Assembly (NCBI GenBank): GCA_037443205.1
Contig: JBBIOU010000002.1
Coordinates: 124,001-188,000, forward strand
Length of the DNA stretch: 64,000 nt
Reading direction: 5' to 3'
Origin: JBBIOU01 sp037443205
GTDB taxonomy: Bacteria; Bacteroidota; Bacteroidia; Flavobacteriales_D; UBA2798
Shown: positions 26,560-36,290 of the stretch, in pieces
Position numbering within the stretch: the stretch's first letter is position 1
Layout of the letters: the number at the start of each line of letters is the position of its first letter
Notes under the pieces: model-generated
Seen by the model: the letters and a program-made list of their open reading frames with translations, nothing else
Told to the model about the DNA's origin: nothing
The model's database searches: none
Position numbers and translations under genes: made by a program

Positions 26560-28107
26560 ATGTCCAACACTGCTTCCGACCAATTGCATAAGTTAATAAA
26601 AGCCCTTACACGACCCGAAAAACGGTATTTTAAAATTTATACTAAACGCTATTTTGCTGATTCTGACAATAACTACCAGCGATTGTTTGATGCCATTGAT
26701 AAAATGGATGTTTATGATGAGCAGCAACTCAAGAAAAAGTTTCATAACGAATTGTTTATGAATCAATTAAGTATATCCAAGGCACGTTTATACGACCAGA
26801 TTTTAAAAAGCCTTAATAGCTTTCATGCCAATAGCTCGATAGATGCTCAACTAAAAAAACTTCTTCATAGCGCAGAAATACTCTATAAAAAAACTCTTTA
26901 TAACCAATGTCATAAACTACTTAAAACTGCTCGCAAACTTGCCATTAAATACGAAAAGCACACCACCTTACTTGAAGTATTAACCTGGGAAAAAAAACTT
27001 ATTGAAAAAGATAATTATACCGAAGTAAATGAAGAAGAACTTGAAAAAATTTTAGAGCAAGACCGTCTGACATTAGAAAAGATAAAAAATTTTTCGGAAT
27101 TCTGGCACATAAAAAGCCGCTTATTTTATATACTTAACCGAAAAGGCAAAGCACGAAACGCAAATGAACTTTCGGGCTTTAAATCAATTATTGATAACGT
27201 TTTATTAAACAGCGAAAGTGCAGCACTGTATTTTGAAACCAAATACCTGTATCACCACATTTACAGTGCTTTTTATTTTGGTATTGACGATTACGAAAAC
27301 AGCTACAAACATCTAAAAAGAAATGTAGAACTGATTGAAGAGAACATAGAATTATTTAAAGAGGAACCCAACACCTATTTTTCGGTATTAACAAATGCCA
27401 TATATGTTGGTACGCGCATAAAAAAATACCCCGAGGCCTTTGCTTATCTTAAAAAATTGCGCGAATTACCCGAAAAACTGACACTTAACCGAAACGAAGA
27501 TTTAGACATTAAGCTTTTTTCCAGTTCTTTTAGCATTGAAACCACCATGTATATTATACTTGGTGAATTTGAAAAAGGTATCAAACTGGTACCAATTATT
27601 GAAGAAGGATTTAAATTATATGGCGACCGCATCAATATTGTTCGCAAAGCATACCTGTATTTTAATATTGCAGTATTATATTTAGGAGAAAAAAATTATT
27701 CTGAAGCCATACGCTGGATCAACAAACTACTCAATGATATAGATATTGATAAATCGCAGGATTTGTACTGTTTTGCTCAATTGCTTAATTTAATTATACA
27801 CCTGGAACTTGATAACCGGCAACTGGTTCCTTATGCTCTGGCCTCTACCGAACGATACCTCAAATCCAGAAACAGAGTATATAAATTTGAAACCGTAATT
27901 TTAAACTTTATAAAGAAAATATCTAAAATACGCGACCTGCAAAAAGCTGATGAAATATATGCCAAATTGCTGCAAGAAATAAATATATTAACAACCGATA
28001 ACTTTGAAAAAACCGCTTTAGAGTATTTTGACTTTTTATCGTGGGCAGAAAGTAAGGTTTATAAAAAAGACTTTAAAGAATTGGTTCGTAAAAAAGCAGG
28101 AATTTAA
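26560..28107 (+). CDS. Helical-repeat (TPR-like) protein of unknown function
   Basis: This 515-residue cytoplasmic protein has no signal peptide. It is almost entirely helical, with repeated helix pairs (LLHSAEILYKKTLYNQCHKL, YLYFNIAVLYLGEKNYSEAI, the latter a recognisable TPR). The N-terminal MSNTASDQLHKLIKALTRPE and ARLYDQILKSL segments resemble a family conserved in Bacteroidota. TPR-like folds usually hold protein partners. It is followed 23 bp later by an exported protein gene on the same strand. I do not assign a function. Confidence 0.8.
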   Translation: MSNTASDQLHKLIKALTRPEKRYFKIYTKRYFADSDNNYQRLFDAIDKMDVYDEQQLKKKFHNELFMNQLSISKARLYDQILKSLNSFHANSSIDAQLKKLLHSAEILYKKTLYNQCHKLLKTARKLAIKYEKHTTLLEVLTWEKKLIEKDNYTEVNEEELEKILEQDRLTLEKIKNFSEFWHIKSRLFYILNRKGKARNANELSGFKSIIDNVLLNSESAALYFETKYLYHHIYSAFYFGIDDYENSYKHLKRNVELIEENIELFKEEPNTYFSVLTNAIYVGTRIKKYPEAFAYLKKLRELPEKLTLNRNEDLDIKLFSSSFSIETTMYIILGEFEKGIKLVPIIEEGFKLYGDRINIVRKAYLYFNIAVLYLGEKNYSEAIRWINKLLNDIDIDKSQDLYCFAQLLNLIIHLELDNRQLVPYALASTERYLKSRNRVYKFETVILNFIKKISKIRDLQKADEIYAKLLQEINILTTDNFEKTALEYFDFLSWAESKVYKKDFKELVRKKAGI

Positions 28108-28130
28108 AAATATTATTAAACACATTTTAT

Positions 28131-28772
28131 ATGCAAAAAAAATATCTGCTCATAATTTTAAGTATCTGTTTATTTGAATGCATTTATGCTGATACAACCT
28201 TATATATTAAGGTTCATTTTAATTATGGCTCAAAACCTAAACATAAATATAAAGCTATTGAACACAAATATTTTGGCGGGCTGCATGGTGGGCATGTAAC
28301 TTTGCAATTGGGTGATTCTGTTTACGGATTCAATCCTTCTAAAGGAGCCAGAGTTTTTAGCAGAAAAAACAAATCAAACGGTGTTTATATTTTAGAAAGT
28401 GAATTAGTGTATCATGGTGATACAAACGGTAGTAAGCAAAGTACAATTATAATCCCGGTGAGCCGATATCAATTTCAAAAAATAAAAAAGAAAGCTGATT
28501 TATATTTAAAACAAACGCCCTACGATTATGCATTTTTTGGAATGCGTTGTGCATCGGCCTGTTACGACTTATTATCGGAAGCAGAGATTGTAAAACGTAA
28601 AAGTATTTTTGCCAATACATATTCTAATTTTTATCCTAAACTATTGCGGAAAAAACTGCTAAATATGGCCTTAGAAAAAAATTATACTATATTGCATCAA
28701 CCCGGAAGAATGACACGTAAATGGGAAAAAGACCCTAAAAAACTGAGAAAAAAATTGAATTTATCAAAGTAA
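28131..28772 (+). CDS. Exported protein, possible permuted NlpC/P60 or LRAT-like hydrolase
   Basis: The 213-residue protein has a signal peptide (MQKKYLLIILSICLFECIYA). Two blocks stand out: an early His block (GLHGGHVTLQLGDSVYGFNP) and a later Cys block (YDYAFFGMRCASACYDLL). In permuted NlpC/P60 and LRAT-like enzymes a His in a GHV-type strand precedes a Cys at the start of a helix, which is the order seen here. The rest is basic, with a lysine-rich C-terminus. This family placement is an inference from the two motifs. It is convergent with lepA, 4 bp apart. Confidence 0.65.
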   Translation: MQKKYLLIILSICLFECIYADTTLYIKVHFNYGSKPKHKYKAIEHKYFGGLHGGHVTLQLGDSVYGFNPSKGARVFSRKNKSNGVYILESELVYHGDTNGSKQSTIIIPVSRYQFQKIKKKADLYLKQTPYDYAFFGMRCASACYDLLSEAEIVKRKSIFANTYSNFYPKLLRKKLLNMALEKNYTILHQPGRMTRKWEKDPKKLRKKLNLSK

Positions 28773-28776
28773 TTAT

Positions 28777-30564
28777 TCAATCCAGTTTCAATACGGCTAA
28801 AAAGGCTTGTTGAGGTATTTCTACGCGACCAACCTGACGCATACGTTTTTTGCCTTCTTTTTGCTTTTCAAGTAATTTTCTTTTACGCGAAATATCGCCA
28901 CCATAACATTTTGCCGTAACATCTTTGCGCAAGGCTTTGATGGTTTCGCGGGCAACTATTTTAGAGCCGATAGCCGCTTGTATAGGTATTTCGAATTGCT
29001 GTCGCGGGATTAGTTCCTTTAGTTTTTCGCACATTTTTTTGCCCAGTTCATAGGCATGGTTTCGATGCACCAGCGCTGATAGTGCATCAACCTGCTCACC
29101 GTTTAATAATATATCGAGTTTAATTAAATCAGATTCTCTGTAGCCAATAGGGTGATAATCTAGAGAAGCGTAACCACGGGATATAGTTTTTAATTTATCA
29201 TAAAAATCAAATACTATTTCGCCTAATGGCATTTCAAAAATCAACTCAACACGGTTGGTAGTTAAGTAATTTTGGTTAATTAATATGCCGCGCTTATTGA
29301 TGCACAAAGTCATAATGGCGCCTACATAATCGGCCTTGGTAATTATTTGTGCTTTAATGTAGGGTTCTTCAACAAATTCAAGCGATGCGAGGTCGGGCAG
29401 TTCGCTGGGGTTATGTACCCAAATCATTTCTTGTTTGCGATTATAAGCTTTATATAGCACGTTGGGAACAGTGGTTATTACATTCATATTAAATTCGCGT
29501 TCCAGGCGTTCTTGCACAATCTCCATGTGTAAAAGGCCTAAAAATCCGCAGCGAAAACCAAATCCCAAAGCTGCTGATGATTCGGGTTCAAATATTAAAG
29601 ACGCATCGTTTAATTGTAGTTTTTCCATCGAGGCTCTTAACTCCTCAAAATCTTCCGTATCTACCGGGTAAATGCCTGCCCAAACCATAGGTTTTACGTC
29701 TTCAAAGCCTTTTATAGCTTCGCTGCACGGGTTGGCCACGTGGGTAATAGTGTCGCCCACTTTTACTTCTTTGGCATTTTTTATGCCCGAAATGATGTAC
29801 CCTACATCGCCTGTTCCGATTTCATTTCGGGGTACCAGGTCAAGTTTAAGTACCCCAATTTCATCGGCTATATACTCTTTCCCTGTATTTACAAATTTAA
29901 CCTTATCATTTTTTTTAATCGTTCCGTTTATTACCCTAAAGTAGGCAATTATCCCTCTGAAGGAGTTAAATTCCGAGTCGAAGATGAGCGCCTGCAGAGG
30001 TTCCTGAGGGTTTCCTTTGGGGGCGGGTATTCTTTCTACAATGGCTTCTAATATTTTATCTACTCCCAAACCTGTTTTACCACTGGCAGGGATTATGTCT
30101 TCTCTTTTGCACCCTACTAAATCAACAATTTGGTCTTTTACTTCTTCGGGCATGGCTCCGGGCAAATCCATTTTATTTAAAATGGGGATAATTTCCAAAT
30201 CATGTTCGAGGGCGAGGTATAAATTTGAAATGGTTTGTGCTTGTATGCCTTGTGCTGCATCTACAACAAGCAATGCTCCTTCACATGCAGCAATAGATCG
30301 GGATACTTCATACGAAAAATCCACATGTCCGGGAGTATCAATCAAATTAAGTATGTATTTTTCTCCTTTATATGTATATTCCATTTGTATGGCATGGCTT
30401 TTAATGGTAATGCCGCGTTCGCGCTCCAAATCCATGTCATCCAGAGTTTGTTCGGTAAGTTGCCTCTCGCTGATGGTTCCGGTAATTTGCAAAAGCCTGT
30501 CGGCCAAAGTGCTTTTACCATGGTCTATGTGTGCAATGATACAAAAGTTACGAATCTTATCCAT
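28777..30564 (-). CDS. lepA: Elongation factor 4 (LepA)
   Basis: LepA is a ribosome-binding GTPase that acts on stalled or assembling ribosomes. The 595-residue length is normal. The G1 motif (AHIDHGKSTLADRLL), G2/G3 (RERGITIKS, DTPGHVDFSYEV) and G4 (NKMDLPGA) are intact, and the LepA-specific C-terminal domain is present (AKCYGGDISRKRKLLEKQ, KKRMRQVG). A TACCTTTG box lies just upstream. Confidence 0.97.
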   Translation of the reverse strand: MDKIRNFCIIAHIDHGKSTLADRLLQITGTISERQLTEQTLDDMDLERERGITIKSHAIQMEYTYKGEKYILNLIDTPGHVDFSYEVSRSIAACEGALLVVDAAQGIQAQTISNLYLALEHDLEIIPILNKMDLPGAMPEEVKDQIVDLVGCKREDIIPASGKTGLGVDKILEAIVERIPAPKGNPQEPLQALIFDSEFNSFRGIIAYFRVINGTIKKNDKVKFVNTGKEYIADEIGVLKLDLVPRNEIGTGDVGYIISGIKNAKEVKVGDTITHVANPCSEAIKGFEDVKPMVWAGIYPVDTEDFEELRASMEKLQLNDASLIFEPESSAALGFGFRCGFLGLLHMEIVQERLEREFNMNVITTVPNVLYKAYNRKQEMIWVHNPSELPDLASLEFVEEPYIKAQIITKADYVGAIMTLCINKRGILINQNYLTTNRVELIFEMPLGEIVFDFYDKLKTISRGYASLDYHPIGYRESDLIKLDILLNGEQVDALSALVHRNHAYELGKKMCEKLKELIPRQQFEIPIQAAIGSKIVARETIKALRKDVTAKCYGGDISRKRKLLEKQKEGKKRMRQVGRVEIPQQAFLAVLKLD

Positions 30565-30580
30565 AAGTTAATCGGGAGCG

Positions 30581-30588
30581 CAAAGGTA
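30581..30588 (-). promoter_or_regulatory. -7 promoter box of lepA (TACCTTTG, reverse strand)
   Basis: The reverse strand reads TACCTTTG 16 bases before the lepA ATG, matching TAnnTTTG; no clear -33 TTTG is seen. Confidence 0.55.
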
Positions 30589-30654
30589 CTTAATACTAAT
30601 GAAACTTAAAAAGTATCGGTGTGTAATATACAGTTTTTTACCATCAGATAAGCG

Positions 30655-33600
30655 TTAAATTTTAACGCCTATCACGCATACGTCATCAATTTGTTCTAAA
30701 TCGCCTTTCCATTCTTCAAACATAAAATCGAGCATTTGTTTTTGTATATGCATGGGTTTTTCGTGATTATCCAACAACAATTGCCTGAAGTTGCTGTATT
30801 TTAATTTTTTTCCTTTAGGGCCGCCAAATTGATCGGCATAACCATCACTAAATAAATATAGTTTATCGTTGGCGTATAGTTGTAATTCTTTATTGGTAAA
30901 TTTAAATTCGTTTTCGCCCACAAAATTGCCTATGGGTTGTTTATCGGCATTTATTTCTAATACTTCATTATTGCGTATTATAAAAATAGGATTATTGGCT
31001 CCTGCGTATTCCAGGGTATTTTTTTGCAAATCAATGCAGCAAACGGATATATCCATGCCATCGCGTATTTTGGAATCTTCGGCACGTTGTTTTAAGGTCT
31101 TTGAAATAATTTTGTTTAACTGATTAAGTATTTCTGCGGGTTGGGTAATATGGTATTCATTTACTATTTGATTCAATCCGTTAAATCCTATGATGCTCAT
31201 AAATGCGCCCGGCACTCCATGTCCGGTGCAATCAACAACGGCAAATAATATTTTATTGTCTTTTCGTTCAATCCAATAAAAGTCACCGCTCACAATATCT
31301 TTGGGTTTATAAAGCACAAAGGCATTTTTTAGGTGCGATGTTACTACTTCTTCGGGGGGCAAAATGGCTTGTTGTATTCGTTTAGCGTAAATGATGCTGT
31401 CGGTAATATGTTTGTTTTTTTCTTCGATAATTTCTTTTTGTTTTACTACCTCGGCTGTTCTTTCGCGCACTTTTTCTTCCAGGTTTAAATAAAGCTTAGC
31501 ATTTTCGAGCGCTATGCCAACCGATACAGATAGGTTTCTGAGTATATCTAAATGATACTCGGTGTAAGCGTTGGGTTGATAGCTTTGCACGGTAATAACT
31601 CCGATTATTTTTTCTTTGCTGTAAACCGGCAAATAAATAATGGATGATGAATCTTTACCCGAAACGGCTTTTTTAATTCCTTTAAGATATTTGGAGTATT
31701 CTTCAAAATAATTATTGATGAATAATTCTTGCTGGTTTTTAAAACAGATTACAGCCAGTCTTTCATCATCAATATTATAAGAAAAGTCTTCCATGCGAAC
31801 GCCATTCTCTATAAAACCCGGCATTAGTATTGAGCGCGAATCTTCATCATAAATACCAATACCAAACATGGTTGCATCCATCAGATTATTTACGTTTTCA
31901 TATACTTTTTCTACGATGCTTTCTATAGTCAGACATGAGGTAATATCTTTTCCTATTTGGCTTAACAGGCGTGTATTTTGATAGGCTTTTTCTATTTCTG
32001 CCGTGCGTTCGGCAACTCGCTCTTCCATTTTTTCGTAGAGCGATGCGTTTTCGAGCGCACTGGCAATATATAATGAAAGGTTACGAATAACATTCAGGTG
32101 GTATTCATTATAGGCGTTTTTACGGAAACTTTGTACTGTAATTACACCAATGCATTTATTTTTAGTGATTAGGGGCAAGTAAATCATAGACTCGGGCATT
32201 TCGCCAGCCTGTGCCGTGTAGTTTTTTTGGACATACCTGATGTATTCCTCTTCCCAGTTATTGATTATTATTTCTTGTTTATTTAAGAAACATCGTGTGG
32301 CAATTTTATCATCATTCAAAGAAATATTAAAAGGGTTTAATTTTACGCCTTTTTCTATGGCTCCTTCATAATACAAATCATTATTATCGGGTCGGTATAT
32401 GGCTATTCCAAATGTAGTAGCATCCATCAGGTTATTTACGTTGCTGTATGCATTTTGTATAATTTCTTCGACTGAAAGTAAGGCAGAAATTTCTTTACCT
32501 ATTTTACTGAGTAGTTTAGTGTTTTCGTATGTTTTTTGTATTTCTTCTTTTTGTTTTACTACTTCGATCGTACGTTCTTCTATAGTGTGTTCCAAACCTT
32601 TCAGTATAGCAATGTTTTCGAGTGCTATGGCTGTATAGGATGCAAGTGTTCGTAAAATATCTAAATGATATGTCGTATAGGCATTTTTTTCAAATGCCTG
32701 TGCAGAAATAACTCCTATAATTTTTTCGCCTACCATCATGGGGCAAAAAATAAGCGATTCGGGTAAATCGCCCTTTACCACTACAATTTTATTGGTATAT
32801 TTTTTATATTCGTTTTGATGGTCATTAATAAATATTTCTTTTTTATGTGTAACACACCATACCGAATAATTATCAATGTCGTTCATTGAGACGGTTATTG
32901 GTGGCAAACGTTGTCCTTTTTCTATGGTATATTTGTACTCAATTGTATTTTCTTCGGAGTTGTATATTCTGATGGAGAAACAGGTTGCATCCATCAGTTC
33001 GTTTACATTTTTTTGCAGCTTTTCAAAAATGTCTTCCAAATCGTGCGATGATATGATTTCTTGTCCTATTTCGCTTAATAAACGGGTGTTATTATATGTT
33101 TTTTCTATTTCTTCTTTTTGTTTGATTACCTCTTTGGTGCGATTAACAACTTCTTGTTCTACGCTTTTATACAGGTTTGCGTTTTCTATGGCTGTTGAGG
33201 CATATAAGGCAAGGTTTCTGAGTATATTGAGATGATATTCGTTATAAGCATTTTTATTAAAACTCTGTACGGAAATGGTGCCTATAACTTTATTTTTAGC
33301 CATTAACGGAATGTATAATATTGACTCGGGTGATTCGCCAATTATGGCGTCAGAGTCAGTGTGGCAATAATTTTTGTATTCTTTTTGATAATCGTTAATA
33401 TGTATTTCGCGGGCATTTTTTACACACCAAACGGCTAATTTGTCATTATCATCCAATGAAAAAGAAAAATCAGGAAGTTTTTCACCCTTTTCCATTGCTC
33501 CTTTTATTTCCAGGGTGTTATATTCTTCGTTAATAATTCCTACGCCTATGATAGATGCATCCATGAGGTCGTTGACTTTGTCGTATATTTTTTCGATAAC

Positions 33601-35895
33601 TTTTTGAATGGATAGGTCTGAGGTTAGTTCTCTTCCTATTTGGCTTAGCAATTGAGTGTTTTCGTATGTTTTCTGTATTTCTTCTTTTTGTTTGATTACT
33701 TCGCGTGTGCGTTCGGCAACTTTCTCTTCAAGATTTTCTACCAGATTTGCGTTTTCGAGGGCAATGGCAGTGTATGCGCCCAAGGTTTTTAAAATGTCTA
33801 CATGATAGGGTGTATATGCAAATTTTTTAAAGCTTTGAACGGTAATAACTCCTAATATCCTTTCACCCATCATCATAGGGAAAAAGATAAGTGAGTGGGG
33901 CATTTCGCCCGAAGGCACTACAATTTTTTTTGTGTATTGATGGTATTCATTCAGGTTATCGTTTATAAATATTACTTGTTTATTCTTTACACACCAAACC
34001 GAATAGTTATCATCATCAGACATTGGAACGAAAATAGGCTCTTCATATATTTGGTCGTTTTCTATCTCAAATTTATATTCAATACAATCTTTGTCGGGGT
34101 GGTAAATTCTGACTCCAAAACATTCAGCCGGCATTAATTTATTTACATTTTCGTAGAGTTTGTAAAAAATATCTTTCAACCGTAAGTTGGTAGTAAGCTG
34201 TTGCCCTATTTCGCTGAGTAATCTTGTGTTTTCAATATTTTTTTCTATTTCTTCTTTTTGCTTTAAAATTACCGAGGTTCTTTCGTTAACCAGCGATTCC
34301 ATTTTTTCGTAGAGGGTAGCATTTTCCAGTGCAATTGCAGCATAGTTTGCTAGGTTTTTCAGGTAGTTTAAATGGTAATCGCTATAAGCATTTACAGAAA
34401 AACTTTGGGCTGTAATTACGCCTATTTTTTTATCTTTTACTTTCAGCGGCAGGTAAATCAGTGCAGCAACTGTTTTGCCTACTATGGGTGGTTTATATTT
34501 TACTACATAATTGTAAATTTCGCTTTCAAAATTGTTTATCAATATTTCTTTATCTTGATTAAAGCATATACATGCCAGTCGGGTATTGTCTGTCAGGTCG
34601 TATCGGCTTCCTGATAAAACTTCATTGTTTTCAATATATCCCGGAAAAACCAAGCTGTTATCTTGTTCGTTGTATATCCCTATACCAAAGCCCTCTGCGG
34701 CTATAATACCGGATAAACTGTCATAGACTATTCGATTAATTTTTTCAACTGACAGGGATGAAATTATTTTACGTCCGATTTCGCTCAGTTTTAAAATATC
34801 GTTGTAATAGTTTTCTAATTCGCGGTTTTTGCGGGTTAGCAATTCTTTTTCTTTCTCCACTTGTGCCATGTGCATTTGCATTTCATGGCTTTTAATTTTT
34901 TGTTGTTGCTTTTGTCCGAAAAAAGCTTCTTTGTAATCGTAATATTTTTTATAATGGTATACAAATTTGTTTATCTCTTGTTGTTGTTCGTAATAAGCAG
35001 ATAAGGATAAATGTGTTTTATATGCTATATCATTGGCACTGATTTCTTCGGACAGCACAAGTGCTTTTTCAAGATTATCTTTTGCTTTATTAAGATGTTT
35101 GTGATGTAAATATAGTTCTCCCAGGTGTAATAATGATTCTGCTTCTCCGGCTTTAAAATTCATTTCTCTGCGCAACTCGAGCGATTGCAGATAATGTTGT
35201 TGTGATTTTTCAAATTCATTTAATGCTTTGTATGCTGTTCCTAAACCGTCAAGGGCATAAGACACCACTTGTTTTATACCTAGTTTTGAGGCTATTTCCA
35301 AACTTTGGTTGTTATATTCAACTGTTTTATGGTAATTGCCTATGTTAGAATTGGCTGTGCCCAGACCATCTAAGATTCTAACCATTAAATTTTCGTCATG
35401 GATTTGTTCGGCCAGGTGCAGCGCTTCGTTTAAAGTAGCAATAGATTTTTCGTTTTCGCCCATCGTGTATTGTATGGTTCCTATTGCATTTAATGCGGCT
35501 GCTTTTTTAGAAGGATTATTTATTTCATTGGCTAAGTTATAATTTTCGTATGCATATTTTAGCGCCTTGTCATAATCAGATAAAAAATAGAACACACAAA
35601 ATATATTATAAAGCACATCTGCTTCTTTTTCTTTATCGTTAAGTTCCTGTAATAATATTTGTGCATCTAAAGAAAATTTTAAAGATTGATCATAATTACC
35701 CGGCCAAATATTACAGGCTCCTTTATTTGCCAGAGCATAAGCTATGCCTTTTTTATAATTTAATTGTTGGCTTTGTGTTAATGCCTCTTCTGCAAGTTTA
35801 ATGCCTTCGGCAGGCTTGGTCCTGTTTATGTTCCATGCTTCAGCATTTAGCTTATCTATTTGTGCAATTATATTAATTTGAGCATCGGCTTGCAT
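30655..35895 (-). CDS. Giant cytoplasmic sensor: TPR array, six GAF domains, PP2C (SpoIIE-type) phosphatase
   Basis: The 1746-residue protein begins with TPR repeats (about 1-330, for example YNLANEINNPSKKAAALNAI), a coiled coil (about 330-365), then six GAF domains starting near residues 368, 558, 748, 938, 1126 and 1308. Each is preceded by a coiled-coil linker of the type ERTxEVVKQKEEI. It ends with a SpoIIE-like PP2C phosphatase (about 1520-1746; SGDFYWIERKD, VVDCTGHGVPGAFMS, DGMDISVCCID, LYLFSDGYADQFGG), whose metal-binding aspartates are kept. There are no membrane segments; in-frame stops lie shortly upstream of the ATG. It probably dephosphorylates a regulator in response to small ligands and protein partners. 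No partner switch gene (anti-sigma factor or STAS antagonist) is adjacent. Confidence 0.92.
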   Translation of the reverse strand: MQADAQINIIAQIDKLNAEAWNINRTKPAEGIKLAEEALTQSQQLNYKKGIAYALANKGACNIWPGNYDQSLKFSLDAQILLQELNDKEKEADVLYNIFCVFYFLSDYDKALKYAYENYNLANEINNPSKKAAALNAIGTIQYTMGENEKSIATLNEALHLAEQIHDENLMVRILDGLGTANSNIGNYHKTVEYNNQSLEIASKLGIKQVVSYALDGLGTAYKALNEFEKSQQHYLQSLELRREMNFKAGEAESLLHLGELYLHHKHLNKAKDNLEKALVLSEEISANDIAYKTHLSLSAYYEQQQEINKFVYHYKKYYDYKEAFFGQKQQQKIKSHEMQMHMAQVEKEKELLTRKNRELENYYNDILKLSEIGRKIISSLSVEKINRIVYDSLSGIIAAEGFGIGIYNEQDNSLVFPGYIENNEVLSGSRYDLTDNTRLACICFNQDKEILINNFESEIYNYVVKYKPPIVGKTVAALIYLPLKVKDKKIGVITAQSFSVNAYSDYHLNYLKNLANYAAIALENATLYEKMESLVNERTSVILKQKEEIEKNIENTRLLSEIGQQLTTNLRLKDIFYKLYENVNKLMPAECFGVRIYHPDKDCIEYKFEIENDQIYEEPIFVPMSDDDNYSVWCVKNKQVIFINDNLNEYHQYTKKIVVPSGEMPHSLIFFPMMMGERILGVITVQSFKKFAYTPYHVDILKTLGAYTAIALENANLVENLEEKVAERTREVIKQKEEIQKTYENTQLLSQIGRELTSDLSIQKVIEKIYDKVNDLMDASIIGVGIINEEYNTLEIKGAMEKGEKLPDFSFSLDDNDKLAVWCVKNAREIHINDYQKEYKNYCHTDSDAIIGESPESILYIPLMAKNKVIGTISVQSFNKNAYNEYHLNILRNLALYASTAIENANLYKSVEQEVVNRTKEVIKQKEEIEKTYNNTRLLSEIGQEIISSHDLEDIFEKLQKNVNELMDATCFSIRIYNSEENTIEYKYTIEKGQRLPPITVSMNDIDNYSVWCVTHKKEIFINDHQNEYKKYTNKIVVVKGDLPESLIFCPMMVGEKIIGVISAQAFEKNAYTTYHLDILRTLASYTAIALENIAILKGLEHTIEERTIEVVKQKEEIQKTYENTKLLSKIGKEISALLSVEEIIQNAYSNVNNLMDATTFGIAIYRPDNNDLYYEGAIEKGVKLNPFNISLNDDKIATRCFLNKQEIIINNWEEEYIRYVQKNYTAQAGEMPESMIYLPLITKNKCIGVITVQSFRKNAYNEYHLNVIRNLSLYIASALENASLYEKMEERVAERTAEIEKAYQNTRLLSQIGKDITSCLTIESIVEKVYENVNNLMDATMFGIGIYDEDSRSILMPGFIENGVRMEDFSYNIDDERLAVICFKNQQELFINNYFEEYSKYLKGIKKAVSGKDSSSIIYLPVYSKEKIIGVITVQSYQPNAYTEYHLDILRNLSVSVGIALENAKLYLNLEEKVRERTAEVVKQKEIIEEKNKHITDSIIYAKRIQQAILPPEEVVTSHLKNAFVLYKPKDIVSGDFYWIERKDNKILFAVVDCTGHGVPGAFMSIIGFNGLNQIVNEYHITQPAEILNQLNKIISKTLKQRAEDSKIRDGMDISVCCIDLQKNTLEYAGANNPIFIIRNNEVLEINADKQPIGNFVGENEFKFTNKELQLYANDKLYLFSDGYADQFGGPKGKKLKYSNFRQLLLDNHEKPMHIQKQMLDFMFEEWKGDLEQIDDVCVIGVKI
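30749..31340 (-). other. SpoIIE-type PP2C phosphatase domain of the giant sensor
   Basis: This is the output domain. The run from SGDFYWIE to DVCVIGVKI has the conserved acidic residues of the PP2C fold, including DGMDISVC and FSDGYADQ. It is read here as catalytically competent. Confidence 0.75.
31480..34800 (-). repeat. Six-fold GAF/coiled-coil repeat inside the giant sensor gene
   Basis: Six units with a period of about 190 residues (about 570 bp) repeat the linker plus GAF module. Each begins with L-L-S-x-I-G and ends with a block like YHLDILRNL..YTAIALENA. Units 2 and 4 share the FxxRIY, EYKY/F and DNYSVWCV pattern. Units 1, 3, 5 and 6 share a GIGIY or GIAIY and 'IENG/MEKG' pattern. Confidence 0.85.
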
Positions 35896-35960
35896 ATGGC
35901 AAAGGGCATAATATTACAAAAAATATGCTTAGGGGGCAAAAAGTAAATTATTTTTGTGTT

Positions 35961-36290
35961 ATGGATTTAGAAACCGAACAACGCTGGCAAAAAGTGCAAT
36001 TGTATTTAAAAGAACTGACCGGAAGTACTCCTGATATTACGGCAGCCGTATTTTTAATTGGTGTTCAGGAACTTGGTAAAGGCTATAAAAAATTTACTAA
36101 AGATAAAAAACTGGATTTAATTCATATTGGCATTTGTACTGTACTTGAACCTTATGGTTTTTATAAGTATATTGGAAAAGACAGTGATGGATGGCCACAT
36201 TTTGAAAACATAAAAAAATTGCCGCCCTTAGAAGAACGGCAACAACAATTACTGCTTAAACAAGCTATTGCAGATTATTTCGGTTATTGA
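35961..36290 (+). CDS. Conserved small protein of unknown function
   Basis: The frame is open from ATG 35925, but I prefer ATG 35961. It is preceded by TATTTTTG (35949-35956, a -7 match) and begins MDLETEQRWQKVQLYL. The 109-residue protein is soluble and mixed helical (PDITAAVFLIGVQELGKGYK, LIHIGICTVLEPYGFY). It resembles small conserved Bacteroidota proteins without known function. The stop overlaps the convergent lipoprotein gene by 7 bp. If the promoter call is right, the message would have almost no leader. Confidence 0.75.
   Translation: MDLETEQRWQKVQLYLKELTGSTPDITAAVFLIGVQELGKGYKKFTKDKKLDLIHIGICTVLEPYGFYKYIGKDSDGWPHFENIKKLPPLEERQQQLLLKQAIADYFGY

Noticed and set aside
30017..30571. 184-codon reading frame antisense to lepA
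   Set aside because: It is a shadow of the conserved GTPase domain and shows no family motif.
31480..34800. Regular 570-bp repeat spacing considered as a repeat array or CRISPR-like element
   Set aside because: The period is protein-level: repeated GAF and coiled-coil modules in one open reading frame.
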